Assembly: GCA_031763025.1 (NCBI GenBank)
Contig: JASSKH010000010.1
Coordinates: 13,843,427 to 13,907,426 of the forward strand
Reading direction: 5' to 3'
DNA: 64,000 nt
Source: Macrocystis pyrifera
Taxonomy: Eukaryota > Sar > Phaeophyceae > Laminariales > Laminariaceae
Shown here: positions 39,259-50,694 of the stretch, in pieces
How positions within the stretch are numbered: position 1 is the first letter of the stretch
Layout: every line of letters starts with the position of its first letter
Translations under genes and position numbers: made by a program
Notes under the pieces: generated by a model
Databases searched by the model: none
What the model saw: only the letters and a program-made list of their open reading frames with translations
Told to the model about the DNA's origin: nothing

Positions 39259-39720
39259 GGTCGCCTCTGTGGGCAAGTGGTGCCCCTGAAGGCTGCTAAG
39301 GGTAGTTGATGCTGGAGTTCGAATCCCACGCGCCACCACGTAGCTCGGGCTTCAGAATTTGAGTTCATTCGCAAAAGATAAATATTAAAAAAAAAAACGG
39401 AATCAACAGCTGAGATCGCCGCCTCGGGGAGCGTGGGTAGGCGCAATTCGGTGCGAGTCGACGAGGGAAAAAGAAAGGGCCGAAGTCTTCTCGCGATAAA
39501 AATTCAAGGCAAGGACTAACTGCTGTGTGTAGCAGGAGGGAGAAGAGCCTGCCTTATGACCCGGGATGTCAGTTACGACTATTACGGGGGATCATAGTAA
39601 AAAGGACCAAAGGGAAATATACAGGTTTTTGTGTATACCGTAGGTCCTATTTACTATGACCCCCCGTAATAGTAGGAAGCCGAGATAAAGCGAAGATAAT
39701 TAATGGGATGGGGAAAAAAT
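39259..39720 (+). mobile_element. SINE with tRNA-Ser(GCT)-like head, with one MITE in the body
   Basis: The head 39259-39338 shows a tRNA-like layout. The acceptor halves 'GGTCGCC' and 'CGCCACC' pair at five of seven positions. The A-box part is 'GTGGGCAAGTGG', the anticodon loop CTGCTAA carries GCT, and a long variable arm is followed by 'GGAGTTCGAATCCCAC'. The body shares 'AACGGAATCAAC', 'TAGGCGCAATTCGGTG' and 'GAAGTCTTCTCGCGATAAA' with 11.3-12.3 kb. A MITE (39580-39672) sits in the body and the tail runs to about 39720. The head resembles class II tRNA-Ser by inspection only. Confidence 0.82.
39580..39672 (+). mobile_element. MITE family A in the SINE body, second copy
   Basis: Ends 'TATTACGGGGGATCATAG' and 'CTATGACCCCCCGTAATA'. 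It occupies the same SINE position as 12171-12282 but in the opposite orientation. Confidence 0.92.
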
Positions 39721-39889
39721 GAGTAGTAGCTACTACAACGAAGACCTTGTGCATAGGTTTCCTTACATAGTTTCCGTGGTTTTCTTCTTCCAGGAATGTT
39801 TTGAGCGATGCTACATGTTGTCGGATAGCAAGCTTTAAAATATCAAACAGTTCCAGGTACTCTGTTGCAGCATTATTATACTGTGTGTA

Positions 39890-40100
39890 TTATTTTTCCG
39901 TTTTCATCTTTCCCTCCTCGGAGCCAATGATGCTGCTGATGATGGTGAGGATGATCTTCTCACATTGGCTCACTTCCCTGTAATCCTGCGTGTGGTCACG
40001 AAACAGGCTGTAACACGCATCTCGATGGGTCAATGTGCCCAAACGCCAGTGGCAACAGCAGCCTGTGCTGATCTTGCAACGGGAGCTATGGGCTAAATTG
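39890..40100 (-). CDS. Weak exon candidate
   Basis: A minus frame of about 60 codons reads 'ISTGCCCHWRLGTLTHRD' then ACYSLFRDHTQDYREVSQCE. It looks like real protein in composition but has no family I recognise. The left side runs to a Glu/Lys-rich end. No clear splice sites or partner exons. Confidence 0.22.
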
Positions 40101-40351
40101 ACATACGACACGAAATTGCAACGTGGAAGTGTGGTGAACTTAAGTTTTATTTTTACCAATATCCGCCGGAGATGGAAAAAAAAAAAAAAAAAATCTCGAT
40201 GAGAAAAAACAAACAAGTACGAAGTATAGTGCTCACGGCGGCATCAAAGCAGTCCGTCAGGGAAACGGCGGTACTAACGAGCCGTGGAATACCACGGGCG
40301 TATGACTTGCAAACAAAGAACACCGGGAAGGTATCCATGGTATATTATATG

Positions 40352-40480
40352 TACACTCGAAAAAAAAAGAAAAAAAAAAAGAAAAAAGAAAAACGCGAAG
40401 AGGGTTAAAAAGACAAAACAAAGGGAGGAAGAAATAAAGATAGGGGAAAGAGAAGGAGAAAAAAAGGTGCAAGAAAAAAA
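40352..40480. repeat. A/G-rich low-complexity tract
   Basis: AAAAAGAAA and GGAGAAAAAAAGG runs. The Lys-rich plus frame and Phe/Leu-rich minus frame are artefacts. Confidence 0.8.
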
Positions 40481-40590
40481 ACGAAGCAAACACGCGCTCA
40501 GCGCGCAGGCCGAGTCCCGAGGACAAACTATTTTACTGTTTGCTGGTACGACCAGTCCTATCTATGTTATGTCCAGCTGATGGACCAACA

Positions 40591-41293
40591 TGCATGATGG
40601 AAGGACTTCACTAAAGAGGACCACCAGGCCGAGGTGATTGAGACCTTGCTGTACGGTTGCGTGACGTGGACCCTCAATGCGGACCACTTCGCCAAGCTTC
40701 GATCAGCCCACCACGAAGTCCTTCTGCGAGTCATTGGTTTCCAGCGCCGACTACGCACCGACCACACCACCCTCTCGTATGCGAAGGCGCTCAGGATAAC
40801 ACGATGCGAAAGTATCGAAACGACCATCCGTAAACGGCGACTCTTCTTTGCGGGGGCTGTGGTGCGGCAACACGAGGGGCGATTGCCCAGTCGGTTGATG
40901 TTCGGGACGATCGCTGGTGGGGGGAGCCCGAAACCAGGCGGGCAGCCTAAGACTTGGCCTAGGGCAATTGCTGAGGACCTTAGAGTGTTCAAAGCCTCAG
41001 AGGGATCAACGGAAGACTCCCCCTTAGTCTTTGGAGTTGGGACCGCACTGTGGCCCACTGCAGCAAAACAGACGGGAAAGTGGTACCGGGGAATCCTCGA
41101 AGCAGCTGAACAGTTCATGGGCAGGTGGCACGAGGCTGAGGCAAAGCTGAGTAGACAGCGCCGTGCATCCGCTGCAGGTAGTGTTAGAGGGAATGGGGGG
41201 AGGGGTAACAGCAGGAGGGGTAGAGGGAACACCGTACAAGTGTATATAGGGGCAGGGGGGGGAACAGGAGGAGTAGAAGGGAAACCGCGGTAG
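40591..41293 (+). pseudogene. 5'-truncated LINE: C-terminal non-LTR reverse transcriptase region
   Basis: An open plus frame of 234 codons begins after a TGA with 'WKDFTKEDHQAEVIETLL' and continues YGCVTWTLNADHFAKL, the conserved 'LLYGCETW'-type motif that follows the RT domain in many LINE and R2-like ORFs. Later come 'RRLRTDHTTLSYAKALR', 'RKRRLFFAGAVVRQHEG' and 'WPTAAKQTGKWYRGILEA'. The frame stays open through to a TAG at 41291-41293, with a Gly/Arg-rich end. The catalytic RT domain and upstream ORF are absent. The clean frame suggests a fairly recent copy. It is a different family from the LINE at 23.8-24.8 kb. Confidence 0.85.
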
Positions 41294-41821
41294 AAGAGAG
41301 TAACAGAGAGACCGCAGATAGGGTAGCAAGGTACCAGGCCGACTAATAGGTTGGACGTTTCTTTGCTACTCTTACCGCCAACTGCTGCGGCCGTTCGGTA
41401 TGCATTTTGATTTTTTTCCCTTCTTATCCTTATGAAAGAAGTACTACATAGTGGGTGGGTGACGAGCGTATTTTGGCCCACTCACTATTGCTCTTTTTAC
41501 TTAGTTAAGTGTTCACCGGGATGCATAGTCCCCTTTTTCCTTCTCGTATATTTCCCCTTGCACGTCCCTTTTGGCTCATGCTTGGGGTAAGTATGTATGT
41601 GTCTGAGCTTTGGCTTCCCATTTTATTTATTTATTTGGGATTCTTCTCCTTTTCTTTTTCTTTTTCGTGTTCTTTTTCGGTTTGGGTTTTTTTCGTTGCT
41701 TCTCTTTCTTTATGGTGTATTTTGGTTGCTGGCGTATGTATGTATGTTGTGTCGGCCGCACCTAGTGCGAAGGCATGGTATTACGTAGGCTATTAATGCA
41801 TTACGGTGTGTTATCTCTGTG

Positions 41822-41940
41822 TCGTAGTCTGTGACCACAGAGCTCGTATCTTTCTAGGGTGAAGAATCAACACGGACACTGGGCTTGCTGGATGTCGACG
41901 AGTAGAAGAACGGTTTAATGTGAAGAACACACACACACAC
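41822..41940 (+). mobile_element. Family D inverted-repeat element, single end
   Basis: It contains 'CTGTGACCACAGAGCTCG', 'ACACGGACACTGGGCTTGC' and 'GAACGGTTTAATGTGAAGA', then a CA-rich terminus. It matches the right terminus of the element at 58351-59283. Confidence 0.75.
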
Positions 41941-41995
41941 ACCAGATGAAAAGCAAAAACACAAGACAAGAAGAGGGTAGATATATACAAAAAGC

Positions 41996-42103
41996 TATTA
42001 TACGGGAGACCATACTAAATAGGACCTACGGTACGCACAAAACCTGAATATTTCACTATTTTTACCTACAATATATGGTCCTATTTACTATGCCCCCCCG
42101 CAA
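41996..42103 (-). mobile_element. MITE family A, inverted
   Basis: Left end 'TATTATACGGGAGACCATA', right end 'CTATGCCCCCCCGCA'. It starts 56 bases after a family D end. Confidence 0.85.
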
Positions 42104-42990
42104 GAACAACAGACTGAAAGACGAGCAGTCCTCCATGTCCAGTTGGTGGATCAAGGTCGACACAACCGACACACAAACAGGACACAGAGACAGGCACACA
42201 CGCACGCAATAAAAACCAAAAACAAAATCGTCAACAAAATATTCGTTTTCGTGTGCCCTGTTAACCTGTGAGCCAGACTGCGTTTTGTTTTCGTGTGGCG
42301 ATGAGTTTTGCATCATGTGAAAACAACCACAACATACCCCCAGACCCCATACATACGTATTAATAGTAGCCCTTACAAGAAATAATATTATAGTAGCGCT
42401 GTTGTCATACTCACAAAATTGGCGACAGAGGGGGTCTGACAACCAACGCATCCTCCCGGACCAGGTACCTGGCACGTGCTACGAGAAAACGAGTAGGGAC
42501 TGCTGTCTGTTGTTTGCTATGTACGTACGTGGTGCCTGGTATTCAATAGTAGTATATACAAGGACGTCTGTGAAAATGTTGACGACAGGTAGGTGACGTC
42601 TCTCGCACTTAACGGTGTAATACACGTACAAAAAATACAGCACACACCTGGCGATTCAGCCTCCGAGAGCTGTACCACTGCTGTACGAGTGCCCCACACA
42701 ATCAGCCTTGCTCGAGAAGGATGCTTGCGAGTGGAATCACCGGCTGGCTGCCACAGAACAGGAAACAGGAAACGCGGCACGGGTGGCACTTACTTACCGG
42801 GATCCGCGTTTAGCGTCAGTCGTGGTATATGCGGTGTGCATATTCTAGGGCAGAAACGAAAAACGGGTACACTATTATATTAATACAAGGTCCATTCAGG
42901 GTCAAAAACGGGTACAAACTGGAGTCAAGCAGAAAACACCGTACACAATTTTATAGGGTTGGAAATGTGTCAACCAAGGAACGGCCTTGG
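42104..42990. other. No gene recognised
   Basis: Unique-looking DNA; frames of under 100 codons without motifs. Confidence 0.45.
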
Positions 42991-43004
42991 TTTTTTTATC
43001 AGTG

Positions 43005-43250
43005 ACTGAGAATCGTGACGGGACGGGACAGCGGGTGCATAATTTCTCGACGGGACGGGATGATAAAACTCAACGGGACAGATTTTCACGACGGGACGGG
43101 ACGGTAAATATTTTTCTCCTCGGCGGGACGGGACGGTAAAAATATATTTTCTCCTGGACGGGACGGGACGGGACGGTAAATATATACTTTTTCCTCGACG
43201 GGACGGGACGGTAAATATTTTTTTCTTCCTCGGGGCGGGACGGTGAACAT
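43005..43250. repeat. GACGGGACGGGACGGTAAATATTTTT minisatellite
   Basis: At least six units of about 30-50 bases combine a GACGGGACGG core with a T-rich spacer. The array resumes at 44150-44175 on the far side of the 883-base transposon. Confidence 0.9.
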
Positions 43251-43258
43251 TTTTTTTA

Positions 43259-44141
43259 GGGTTTTTGCCAAAATCAGGTATACCTGGCCACTTTCGTGCC
43301 GAAAACAGTTACATACTGAAATCAAGTACAAAACACACACCAGGAGCCCTGCTATTGGCCAAGCTGATATTGTAACTGATTTTGGCACGAAAAGGCCAAG
43401 GTACACCTGATTTTTTCTACTCTGTCTAGCTTTCAACTGATTTTGGCCAACTTTGAACCAATCAGAGAGACCATACGTGCACTGTGTTTTCTCTCCGTAT
43501 GCGTCTGCCCTCCCTCGGTTGAAATTCTTCTGTATTGACGTATACACTTTGTACTCGTACGTCGTACGTAAAAGTACGTACAGTATATACATGCATACAT
43601 GCGTACGCTGGTTTCACTTTTTCTCCTTTGGGGTGTGCGATGTGCTTCAGTTGTTAAATATTTGTTGTATGTACTCTGTTGTTTTCTATGTTCACAGACA
43701 ACAGTCTTTACAGCACCATGGACACTCGGCGTTTCGTCTGCGCCACCCCGCTTCGAGGTGGTCTCAGGTTTGGTACGGCAAGATAATTTCGTGCCGAGCA
43801 GGCGATTCCGCGAGGACGGTCTGGAAGCTTTAAAGCTATCAACGGGGGGGGGGCGCCAGAGTAAATACTCTTGGCGCTCCCGCCGTGGCGAAACAAGCGA
43901 AGCATATTAATAGTGACTCTTTGCAGGTCCAAGTGGAGTCCGTGGTACCTACACCCTGAAGAAAACAAAACAATTCACATTTTGGAGGCCATGTGGCACG
44001 CTTAATGCTTTAGGCGCATTCTTTTTTTACCGGATTGTCATGGACATCACACCGCTCGTGGCGCGCGTTTTTTACTTGGTTTTAGCATGTACCTGATTTT
44101 GGCTCAAACGGATCAGGTATACCTGATTTTGGCATTTGCCC
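43259..44141 (+). mobile_element. Inverted-repeat DNA transposon family C, complete 883-base copy
   Basis: Ends are 'GGGTTTTTGCCAAAATCAGG' plus TATACCTG and its mirror, CAGGTATACC with 'TGATTTTGGCATTTGCCC'. Both flanks are TTTTTTTA (43251-43258 and 44142-44149), an 8-base target duplication as in hAT-like elements. It interrupts the GACGGG minisatellite. No transposase is visible. It carries an internal hairpin ('GGCGCCAGAGTA..TACTCTTGGCGC') near 43851-43882 and several extra CTGATTTTGGC motifs near each end. Confidence 0.9.
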
Positions 44142-44464
44142 TTTTTTTATCGGCGGGGCGGGACGGTGAATTCATTTTTCCTCTTTCCGGCCGTAAGGTC
44201 GGCTTGGTAATGCGTGAAGGATTTCCCGCACTACTACTGGTTGCGCGCAGGGAGTCGTCCCTGGGCAGGTAACTTCGTGACCACCTTGCACTTTTGACGT
44301 TTTTCTTCCCGACCGGCGGCTCAAACTCCGAGAAGTGCTGCCACACGGGCGACGTCTTCTGATTCCTTCCCACCCCTGCCCCAAGCACTGTTGTCGCGTT
44401 GCCAGCTAGCTGGTGGCTGTTCTGATGCGGTCGTTGTGCTTGCGCTGTATTGCTGGGGGTTGAA

Positions 44465-44515
44465 AATTGTGGAGGTGGAGGGGGTGGTGGAGGTGGTGGC
44501 GGCGGCGGCGGTGAT
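44465..44515. repeat. GGTGGAGGTGG/GGCGGC low-complexity tract
   Basis: A GGT/GGC-rich stretch. The Pro-rich minus and Gly-rich plus frames are artefacts. Confidence 0.8.
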
Positions 44516-44681
44516 TCTGGTGCCGCCCGATGCTGGTCGATCGTCCCCGCCCGTGAGATAGGCGTCCACGGCGTCCGTGCCGGCCACACCAAACATGTCA
44601 GGAGACCAGGAGACCACACTCTGGACAATGGACAGAACATTAGTCTACTGCTTCGACAATAATAGACGAGGGGGAGGGATC

Positions 44682-45156
44682 TGTTATAGAGTCGTGCGGT
44701 GCGCGTGTCATGCATGATGGTGTAATCTCGTCGGGCTCTCCCGCCGAGATAGCTTATATTCCTCGAAAAGCTGCTCAGATATACCCACCTCCAAAACATC
44801 ATGTACTAATTCGTTCTCAGAACAAACAGGGCCGTTGGGCCGTCCGTCCCACATGCACACACTCAAGCTCTTTCAGTTCGATGCAAAGACTGCCACCTGC
44901 ATTCCCGTCGTTCCACCCCGCTTGCGGAACATACGCCTGAGCCATCTCCTAGTTGTCTCAGTCGGTACTCCTCTGGTGTAGGGGGGCACTGCCGGCGGCA
45001 GGATGAGCTATATAAGAAGCTGAAGGGGTGGAAAAGGGTTGTGACCGTCTGCTCACATCCCCCCAGTCTCCGGGTTCAATTCGCATTTTCCCCTTTTGCC
45101 TAAATGCCGTGCCTACTTTAGGAAACCCCTCGGATCCTTGGATTACCACCGTAACA
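44682..45156 (-). repeat. 3' LTR of the 7.5-kb element
   Basis: On the minus strand it begins TGTTACGGTGG and ends CTATAACA. A TATA-like 'CTTATATAGC' lies about 150 bases from its start. The sequence next to it inside the element is the polypurine tract at 45157-45164. Confidence 0.93.
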
Positions 45157-45846
45157 TCCTCCCCAGCTGGTTTAGCCGGATAAGGCAAGCCACGCGATAT
45201 CCTAGACGGTGGACCCAAGGTATTCTATGCCCGCCAAACTGAGGGAAGCAAACCCGGCTATTTTTTTTTTTCCCCGATAGGGAAGGCCTTCCCCCAATAC
45301 GCACACTACATGCGTCGCCTTGTTCTCTTAACGCGGCGTACACTGTTACGTCCCCTCCAACTACGTTCCTGAATGCTCGCTTGACACCTAAACTCCCTAC
45401 AGTTCCCCCGACGTACAATACCTGTACCACCTAACACTATTGTGCCAATCGATAAGAAAGATCACAATCGTCGCGCCTCCGAGGTGAAAACTAGGCTAAA
45501 ACAGAATGTCAGAGGTCACAAAGAACCCCGTTCCTTCGGACAATAGTCTCCTACTGCCCCCTACTCCCGCCATAGATACACAGATCGCGACGGTAATGCG
45601 AGATGACAGGGTCTTTTTTGCATGACTTCAACATAGCAATCACCTGGCGCCTACCAAAAAAATAACTCAAAAATGAACTCCTGCAAATTCGTAGTGCTGT
45701 TGCCGAGTTAAGTAGGTTAGTTTTTCCAAAGTGCCGCTGGCCTAAAACAACGCCCCCCAGCGGCATCCCGCTCATCCTCCCCCGCTTAGAACAAGCGCTC
45801 TCAGAATCGCCCCCCCGGAGCTATAGTGTAAGACGCTCCTCGTCCA

Positions 45847-46461
45847 TCAACCCCCCCGAAGCTCCGAAGCCGATACCACCAAGGCAGGTGAGCCGGTGTT
45901 GCGCGCGGCTGTACTCGAAGATGGACACGGACGAGCTGCTCGATCTTCGGAACGGCGCGCCCGCGGCCCCACCCTCGCCTTCCCACTCCGAATCCCCTCA
46001 TTGGACGCGCCAATACGGCGAGTGAAGTCGTAGACCTGCTCGGGTTGCCCCGCGCGCCCCCTTTCCGCCCTCGACCGGCTGACTTTCGTGCCGATCGCGA
46101 ACTTTCTCGGCGCCTCCTTTCTCCTCAGCGTGGGGCGTCTTCTCGCCCCCTCGTCTCGGGCTGCGGGGCGGCTCCGCTCGCTGCTCGGATCGTACAAGTT
46201 CCACCACGCGTGAAACGTGTCCAACTGCGGCGGAGTGAAGCTTGTCCAGTGACTCCGCCTCCGAGACCCAGTGACGCCTCCCCGTCGAGGTTCCCGCCAC
46301 GGTACCCCCATCTCTCGATCCCGGTAGCGCTGACCACCCTCCTGACCAGTGACTCCGCCTCCGAGACCCAGTGACGCCTCCCCGTCGAGGTATCCGCTGC
46401 GGTACCCCCATCTCGCGACCCCGGTAACGCTGACCACCCTCCTGTCTAGTAGCGTGTACAT
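45847..46461 (-). CDS. Interior open frame of the 7.5-kb element, unrecognised
   Basis: A 204-codon Arg/Gly-rich frame whose first half translates the 100-base tandem duplication. The second half contains 'RKFAIGTKVSRSRAERG' and later 'EQVYDFTRRIG'. A neighbouring frame reads PYWRVQ at the same place, faintly like basic retroelement tail domains. Composition is driven by the repeats, so coding status is doubtful. Confidence 0.2.
   Translation of the reverse strand: MYTLLDRRVVSVTGVARWGYRSGYLDGEASLGLGGGVTGQEGGQRYRDREMGVPWREPRRGGVTGSRRRSHWTSFTPPQLDTFHAWWNLYDPSSERSRPAARDEGARRRPTLRRKEAPRKFAIGTKVSRSRAERGRAGQPEQVYDFTRRIGASNEGIRSGKARVGPRARRSEDRAARPCPSSSTAARNTGSPALVVSASELRGG
46246..46445. repeat. 100-base tandem duplication inside the 7.5-kb element
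   Basis: 46246-46345 and 46346-46445 share 'CCAGTGACTCCGCCTCCGAG', 'ACGCCTCCCCGTCGAGGT' and 'GCTGACCACCCTCCTG', with about six differences. Confidence 0.9.
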
Positions 46462-46840
46462 TGATTGGTGCTGCTATAGTCGAGTGCCCTCCGAGCCCCA
46501 GGTCCGCTCCCCACGCCATCTGCGCGAACTGGGGGGTCCAACCGAGCTACCCCAGGGTACTGCCGTGGTCATCCCACGACCCGTTGGCGACACCGCTGGC
46601 GACGCCTGCTTCTCTGCACCGCCGCCCCCTCTTGGACGCTGCCCGTTCACCCCCGTCGACGGCGAACGCGTCGACGCCGTGCGGAAAAGAGGGGCCGGGG
46701 CCACCGCCCGAGGTGCCCGCACCGCTCGAGTCACGTGGTCGGGGCTACACGGACGGCGCGCACGCCCGTGTCGATCACCGAAGCGCCATCGCTGGCGTGG
46801 CCATCCCTACCGTGGCAAGCCCCGAGCATGACGGCAAGCC

Positions 46841-46988
46841 TGTCGTGAAACGCGAGGGTGCCCAGCTGTCTGTCAGTCAAGCCCCCTTCCCCAGATGTCC
46901 AACGGGAGACGGCGTGTCGTGAAACGTGAGGGTGCCCAGCTGTCTGTCAGTCAGGCCCCCTTCCCCAGATGTCTGAAGGGAGACGGTG
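46841..46988. repeat. 74-base tandem duplication inside the 7.5-kb element
   Basis: 46841-46914 and 46915-46988 share 'TGTCGTGAAACG', 'GAGGGTGCCCAGCTGTCTG' and 'CCCCCTTCCCCAGATGTC'. Confidence 0.9.
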
Positions 46989-48539
46989 CCGAGGGGAATC
47001 TGAGGGATGCTGTCAACAAGGACTCCAAGCAGCGAGGGCGCAGGGGGCAGGCGTGGTCTCAGCATGAGCGGTTTCTGCGAGCATGGTTCGGTGGCGTGCG
47101 GCGTGATCATGATTTTCATGATAAGTTTCTGGGTGGTCGAGTCGATTAAGAGTAAGGCGATTCATGTCATGAAAAGTCTTGTTGCTGTAGCTATCAGAGT
47201 ATAACCGCCGCTCGGCTGTCCCGGCTACATGTTCTTGAACTCGCTAATCTAGCCATACTCGCCACCCCCCTTTGTGCACTACCTACGCAAGGGAGAGCAC
47301 GAACACGCGGTATCGGTTGTAAAATACCTACATATGTGGACTGGATACCAACCATGATGATGTCTCGACCAACTACTAATTTCTCGACCCTGTGAGCCCA
47401 TCCCTGAACCGGAGTCATTCAGCCCGTATGAGCGCGAGAACATTGCAACAACACCAAAACAATAAATACGGGTCGGTACATCTGGAAGGGTTTGCACCTC
47501 ATGCAGGTACCGTGTTGAAAATAGTACAAAGAAAAACATCGCGCGCTACAGGGGAACAATATGATTACCGTGCATTGGGCAGTTCCGGCGGGGTGAGGCA
47601 ACACTGCATTGCAAAACGTGGCTGCCACGGTTACAGGATGTGGCACAAAGAGAACTGGAGAGCCTGACAGTCAGGTCCACGCAACTGGCGAGCCTAACAG
47701 TCAGGTCCAGGCTATAAGACACATGTCAGGGCAATATTTCACCCGCCAAAAAATGAAGAGAAAATAACATAGTGATAAGGAACAACAATAGCCATGATGG
47801 ACACGCACGCACAGCGGACACGGGACGGCAGTGAACTGCCGGACACACGCCACGGAGTGCGGGCGCCAGTAAAGGTCACAGCCAGTGCGGTCGGATGCAC
47901 GGGCAAGCGGGTTTGCAGCAAACAAATACACAAGCAAACAAACGACCGAACAAACAATAAAAGCGAACAGAACAAACAAGAGCAAACAGAGGAGCAAACA
48001 AACAAACGGACGAACGACATAAAACTAAACGACAAACAGGCAACAAGCCCCGTGGCAAGGCTCAGACCTAGAGGGGCCTGGTTGCTGTCTCCTTTTCAGC
48101 ATGAGCGACAGCAACAGCGGTCCCAATAAGTACAGACCCGACCATTCTGGGCATTCACCCCGCCTCAAGAAGGAAACAAGCGGGCATACAAACAAAAAAA
48201 ACGAAACAAACTAACCAAAGCAAAACAAAACTTTGCTGCCCGCACAACATGCTGAAAGCGGCGGGGCATATCAGCCGAATATTTCAGTATTCCAGAGACC
48301 TTGTTGCTATCTCTCTGCCGGATGGAGACAGCAACAATGGTCCTCCCAGGCTGAGACAAACCCATACATTGTGCATGCACCCACAAGATAAACAAAGTAA
48401 AATTGTAGAGAGCATACCAACAGACCGTGTAGGTAGGACAGGCGCAGACCTCGTGGAAGTTCGTATCTGTCTCCCACGACGGGTAAAGATACAGCACCAC
48501 TCCCAAGAGGCACAGACCTATCTCTATACAATAATAAAC

Positions 48540-48905
48540 AGGCACAGACAGGACAGGCACAGACCCTGTGGAGGCTCGGTTCAAGACCATAGCCATGTCC
48601 CCGCAAGGCACAGACCCATCGCAACAACAGGTACAGGTAGGACAGGCACAGACCTTGTGGAGGCTCGGTTCAAGGCCATAGCCATGTCCCCACAAGGCGC
48701 AGACCCATCCCAACAACAGGTACAGGTAGGCCAGGCACAGACCTTGTGGAGGCTCGGTTCAAGACCATAGCCATGTACCCACAAGGCACAGACCCATCCC
48801 AACAACAGGTACAGGTAGGACAGGCACAGACCTTGCGGAGGCTCGGTTCAAGACCATAACTATGTCCCCACGAGGCACAGACCCATCTCCAACAAAAACA
48901 AAACG
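48540..48905. repeat. 89-base satellite, four units, inside the 7.5-kb element
   Basis: 'GAGGCTCGGTTCAAG' recurs at 48571, 48660, 48749 and 48838, exactly 89 bases apart. Units also share 'ACAGGTACAGGTAGG' and 'AAGGCACAGACCCATC'. Related single units flank the array at about 48430-48500 and 48910-49070. Spacing is constant with no unique spacers. Confidence 0.92.
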
Positions 48906-49079
48906 CATGCCAGATAGGTAGGATAGGCGCAGACCTCGTGGAAGCTCGTGGTTGTCTCCCACGACTGAAAATACATCACTACCATTCCCACGAAGTACAG
49001 GCCCATCTCTTTTAATCCATCAAAAATGCAAGCACAGGTAGGACTGGCACAGACCCCGTGTAAGCTTAGTTGACGAAAC

Positions 49080-50690
49080 TATTCGCTTTCCACGAGGCGC
49101 TGGCCTATCTCTCCTTTCTGACACCATGGGGGCATAAAGGTATAACGCGAAAAACAAGAGGAAACAAAACACAACATGAAACAAACATTACCCAAAGCAA
49201 CCACAACACATACCAGGTGCCGGGTACAATACTATTATTGAAGACGTACTCTCCGCGGAGCGCCTCATCTCGATGCAATTTCTTGGCGTCCCTAGAAAAG
49301 GTGAGCCTCAAGTTGTTTCTGTCAGGTTCTTATTCATATGGTGGGTCTATACCGCTGTATACTTGAGTAATAATTAACCAGTACTTTACCAAGGTATTCT
49401 CGTGTCCTGACCACGGCGATGAGTTGAATGTGAGAACCACGACAACAACTTAGAAAATCAAAACAGCAGGTCTACTATTTTAATACTGCTGTAGTACAAC
49501 ACCACAGCAGCAAGTGTCGTATGCTACTGCTGTACGTATCCTCGTGCGCATAAAATCCAGAGAGATCTCAGGGTCCCGCACAGTGAAAAAACAAAACAGA
49601 GTGGGATGCGTAGAACGATCCCCAGTGCGTGCAAACGCGTGTCTCGGACTAGATCGAACACGCGGCTAACAAGTTATCCATGCGTGAGTACATCGTTGAG
49701 TGTTTGTTAGTCGGTACATCATTACCAATGTAGTACTACGTAACCAGTTGTTGAAATTTCGTGCAGCATGCCGGTATGTTCGAGACAAGTGCAACACTGG
49801 ACGTTGTTGCAAATTGCGCAGCATGCCGGTAAGTTTCTAACTAGATCGCACATGCGGCTAACGAGTTCTGACAACGAAAGTTGGAAAAACACGCCGAGTC
49901 CTATTAATACTACTGCTGTACAGTCGATGCGTACCCGGACGAACCCCGAGCAATGACTGCCTGCGTCTCTACATGACCGTCAAACATCGAATCACTAAAA
50001 CGAGCAAGCGACATCGACCCGTCCTTGCAGCCGCATGATACCTAAGTACCGAGATAAGGTATCTCGCATGCTACGGGTTCCTGTAGGACTGCAAGCGCTT
50101 CTGTATGGGAGTGGGATCAAGTATGGATACGAAATATGCAGCTTGTGGACGGGGTTAGCGACGTTCATGCGGTAGGTGGTGCCGTCAGCAGCGGATCTTA
50201 TTCGTCTCTTCTCATCCCCCTGCTTCTCTCTGCGGGCCCTCTGGCGAGAAAACCGGCCGTACGGTCTTTCACCGATTCCTCTCACCTCCCTGCCCTGTCC
50301 CCTCGGTCCCCCGCTGGCGTACGGAGGGGGCTGCTCTCATGCCTCGTGTGCGAAGATTGTCTGCGTTGTTGCTGGTTAGCGTAATATGTGTTTTTTTGTA
50401 TAAAGTGCTGTAGTATTTAATACGGCGCCTGTATTATTAATGAGCGTGTGGTTCACTGCTCGGGTGCTGTCTTCTTCTCATGCTTTATACCCGGTATATA
50501 TGATTTAGTATGATCCGTATGGGGGACATTATTTCATCTAGCGGGGGGTCGTGACTAGCCCCCCCTCCCTCGCCTGAGTTTGCAAAGCTCACATGTGACG
50601 AGGGGTGGGCGCTGCGCACTAAAAATAGACTATGTGCCGCGGCAGACTGCAGGATACCTCCATCCACTAAACAGACCTGCGTTGAACACA
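49080..50690. other. Interior of the 7.5-kb element, no gene recognised
   Basis: Unique-looking DNA with a short duplication of 'GCAGCATGCCGGTA' at 49765 and 49819 ('AACTAGATCGCACATGCGG' also resembles 49650). No protein motif seen on either strand. Confidence 0.5.
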
Positions 50691-50694
50691 TGAA

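Noticed and set aside
44321-44802. 229-codon minus frame with a Pro run
   Set aside because: It runs through a GGT/GGC tract and into the LTR; it has no domain.
48540-48905. CRISPR-like array
   Set aside because: The whole 89-base unit repeats, with no unique spacers, inside a eukaryotic retroelement.
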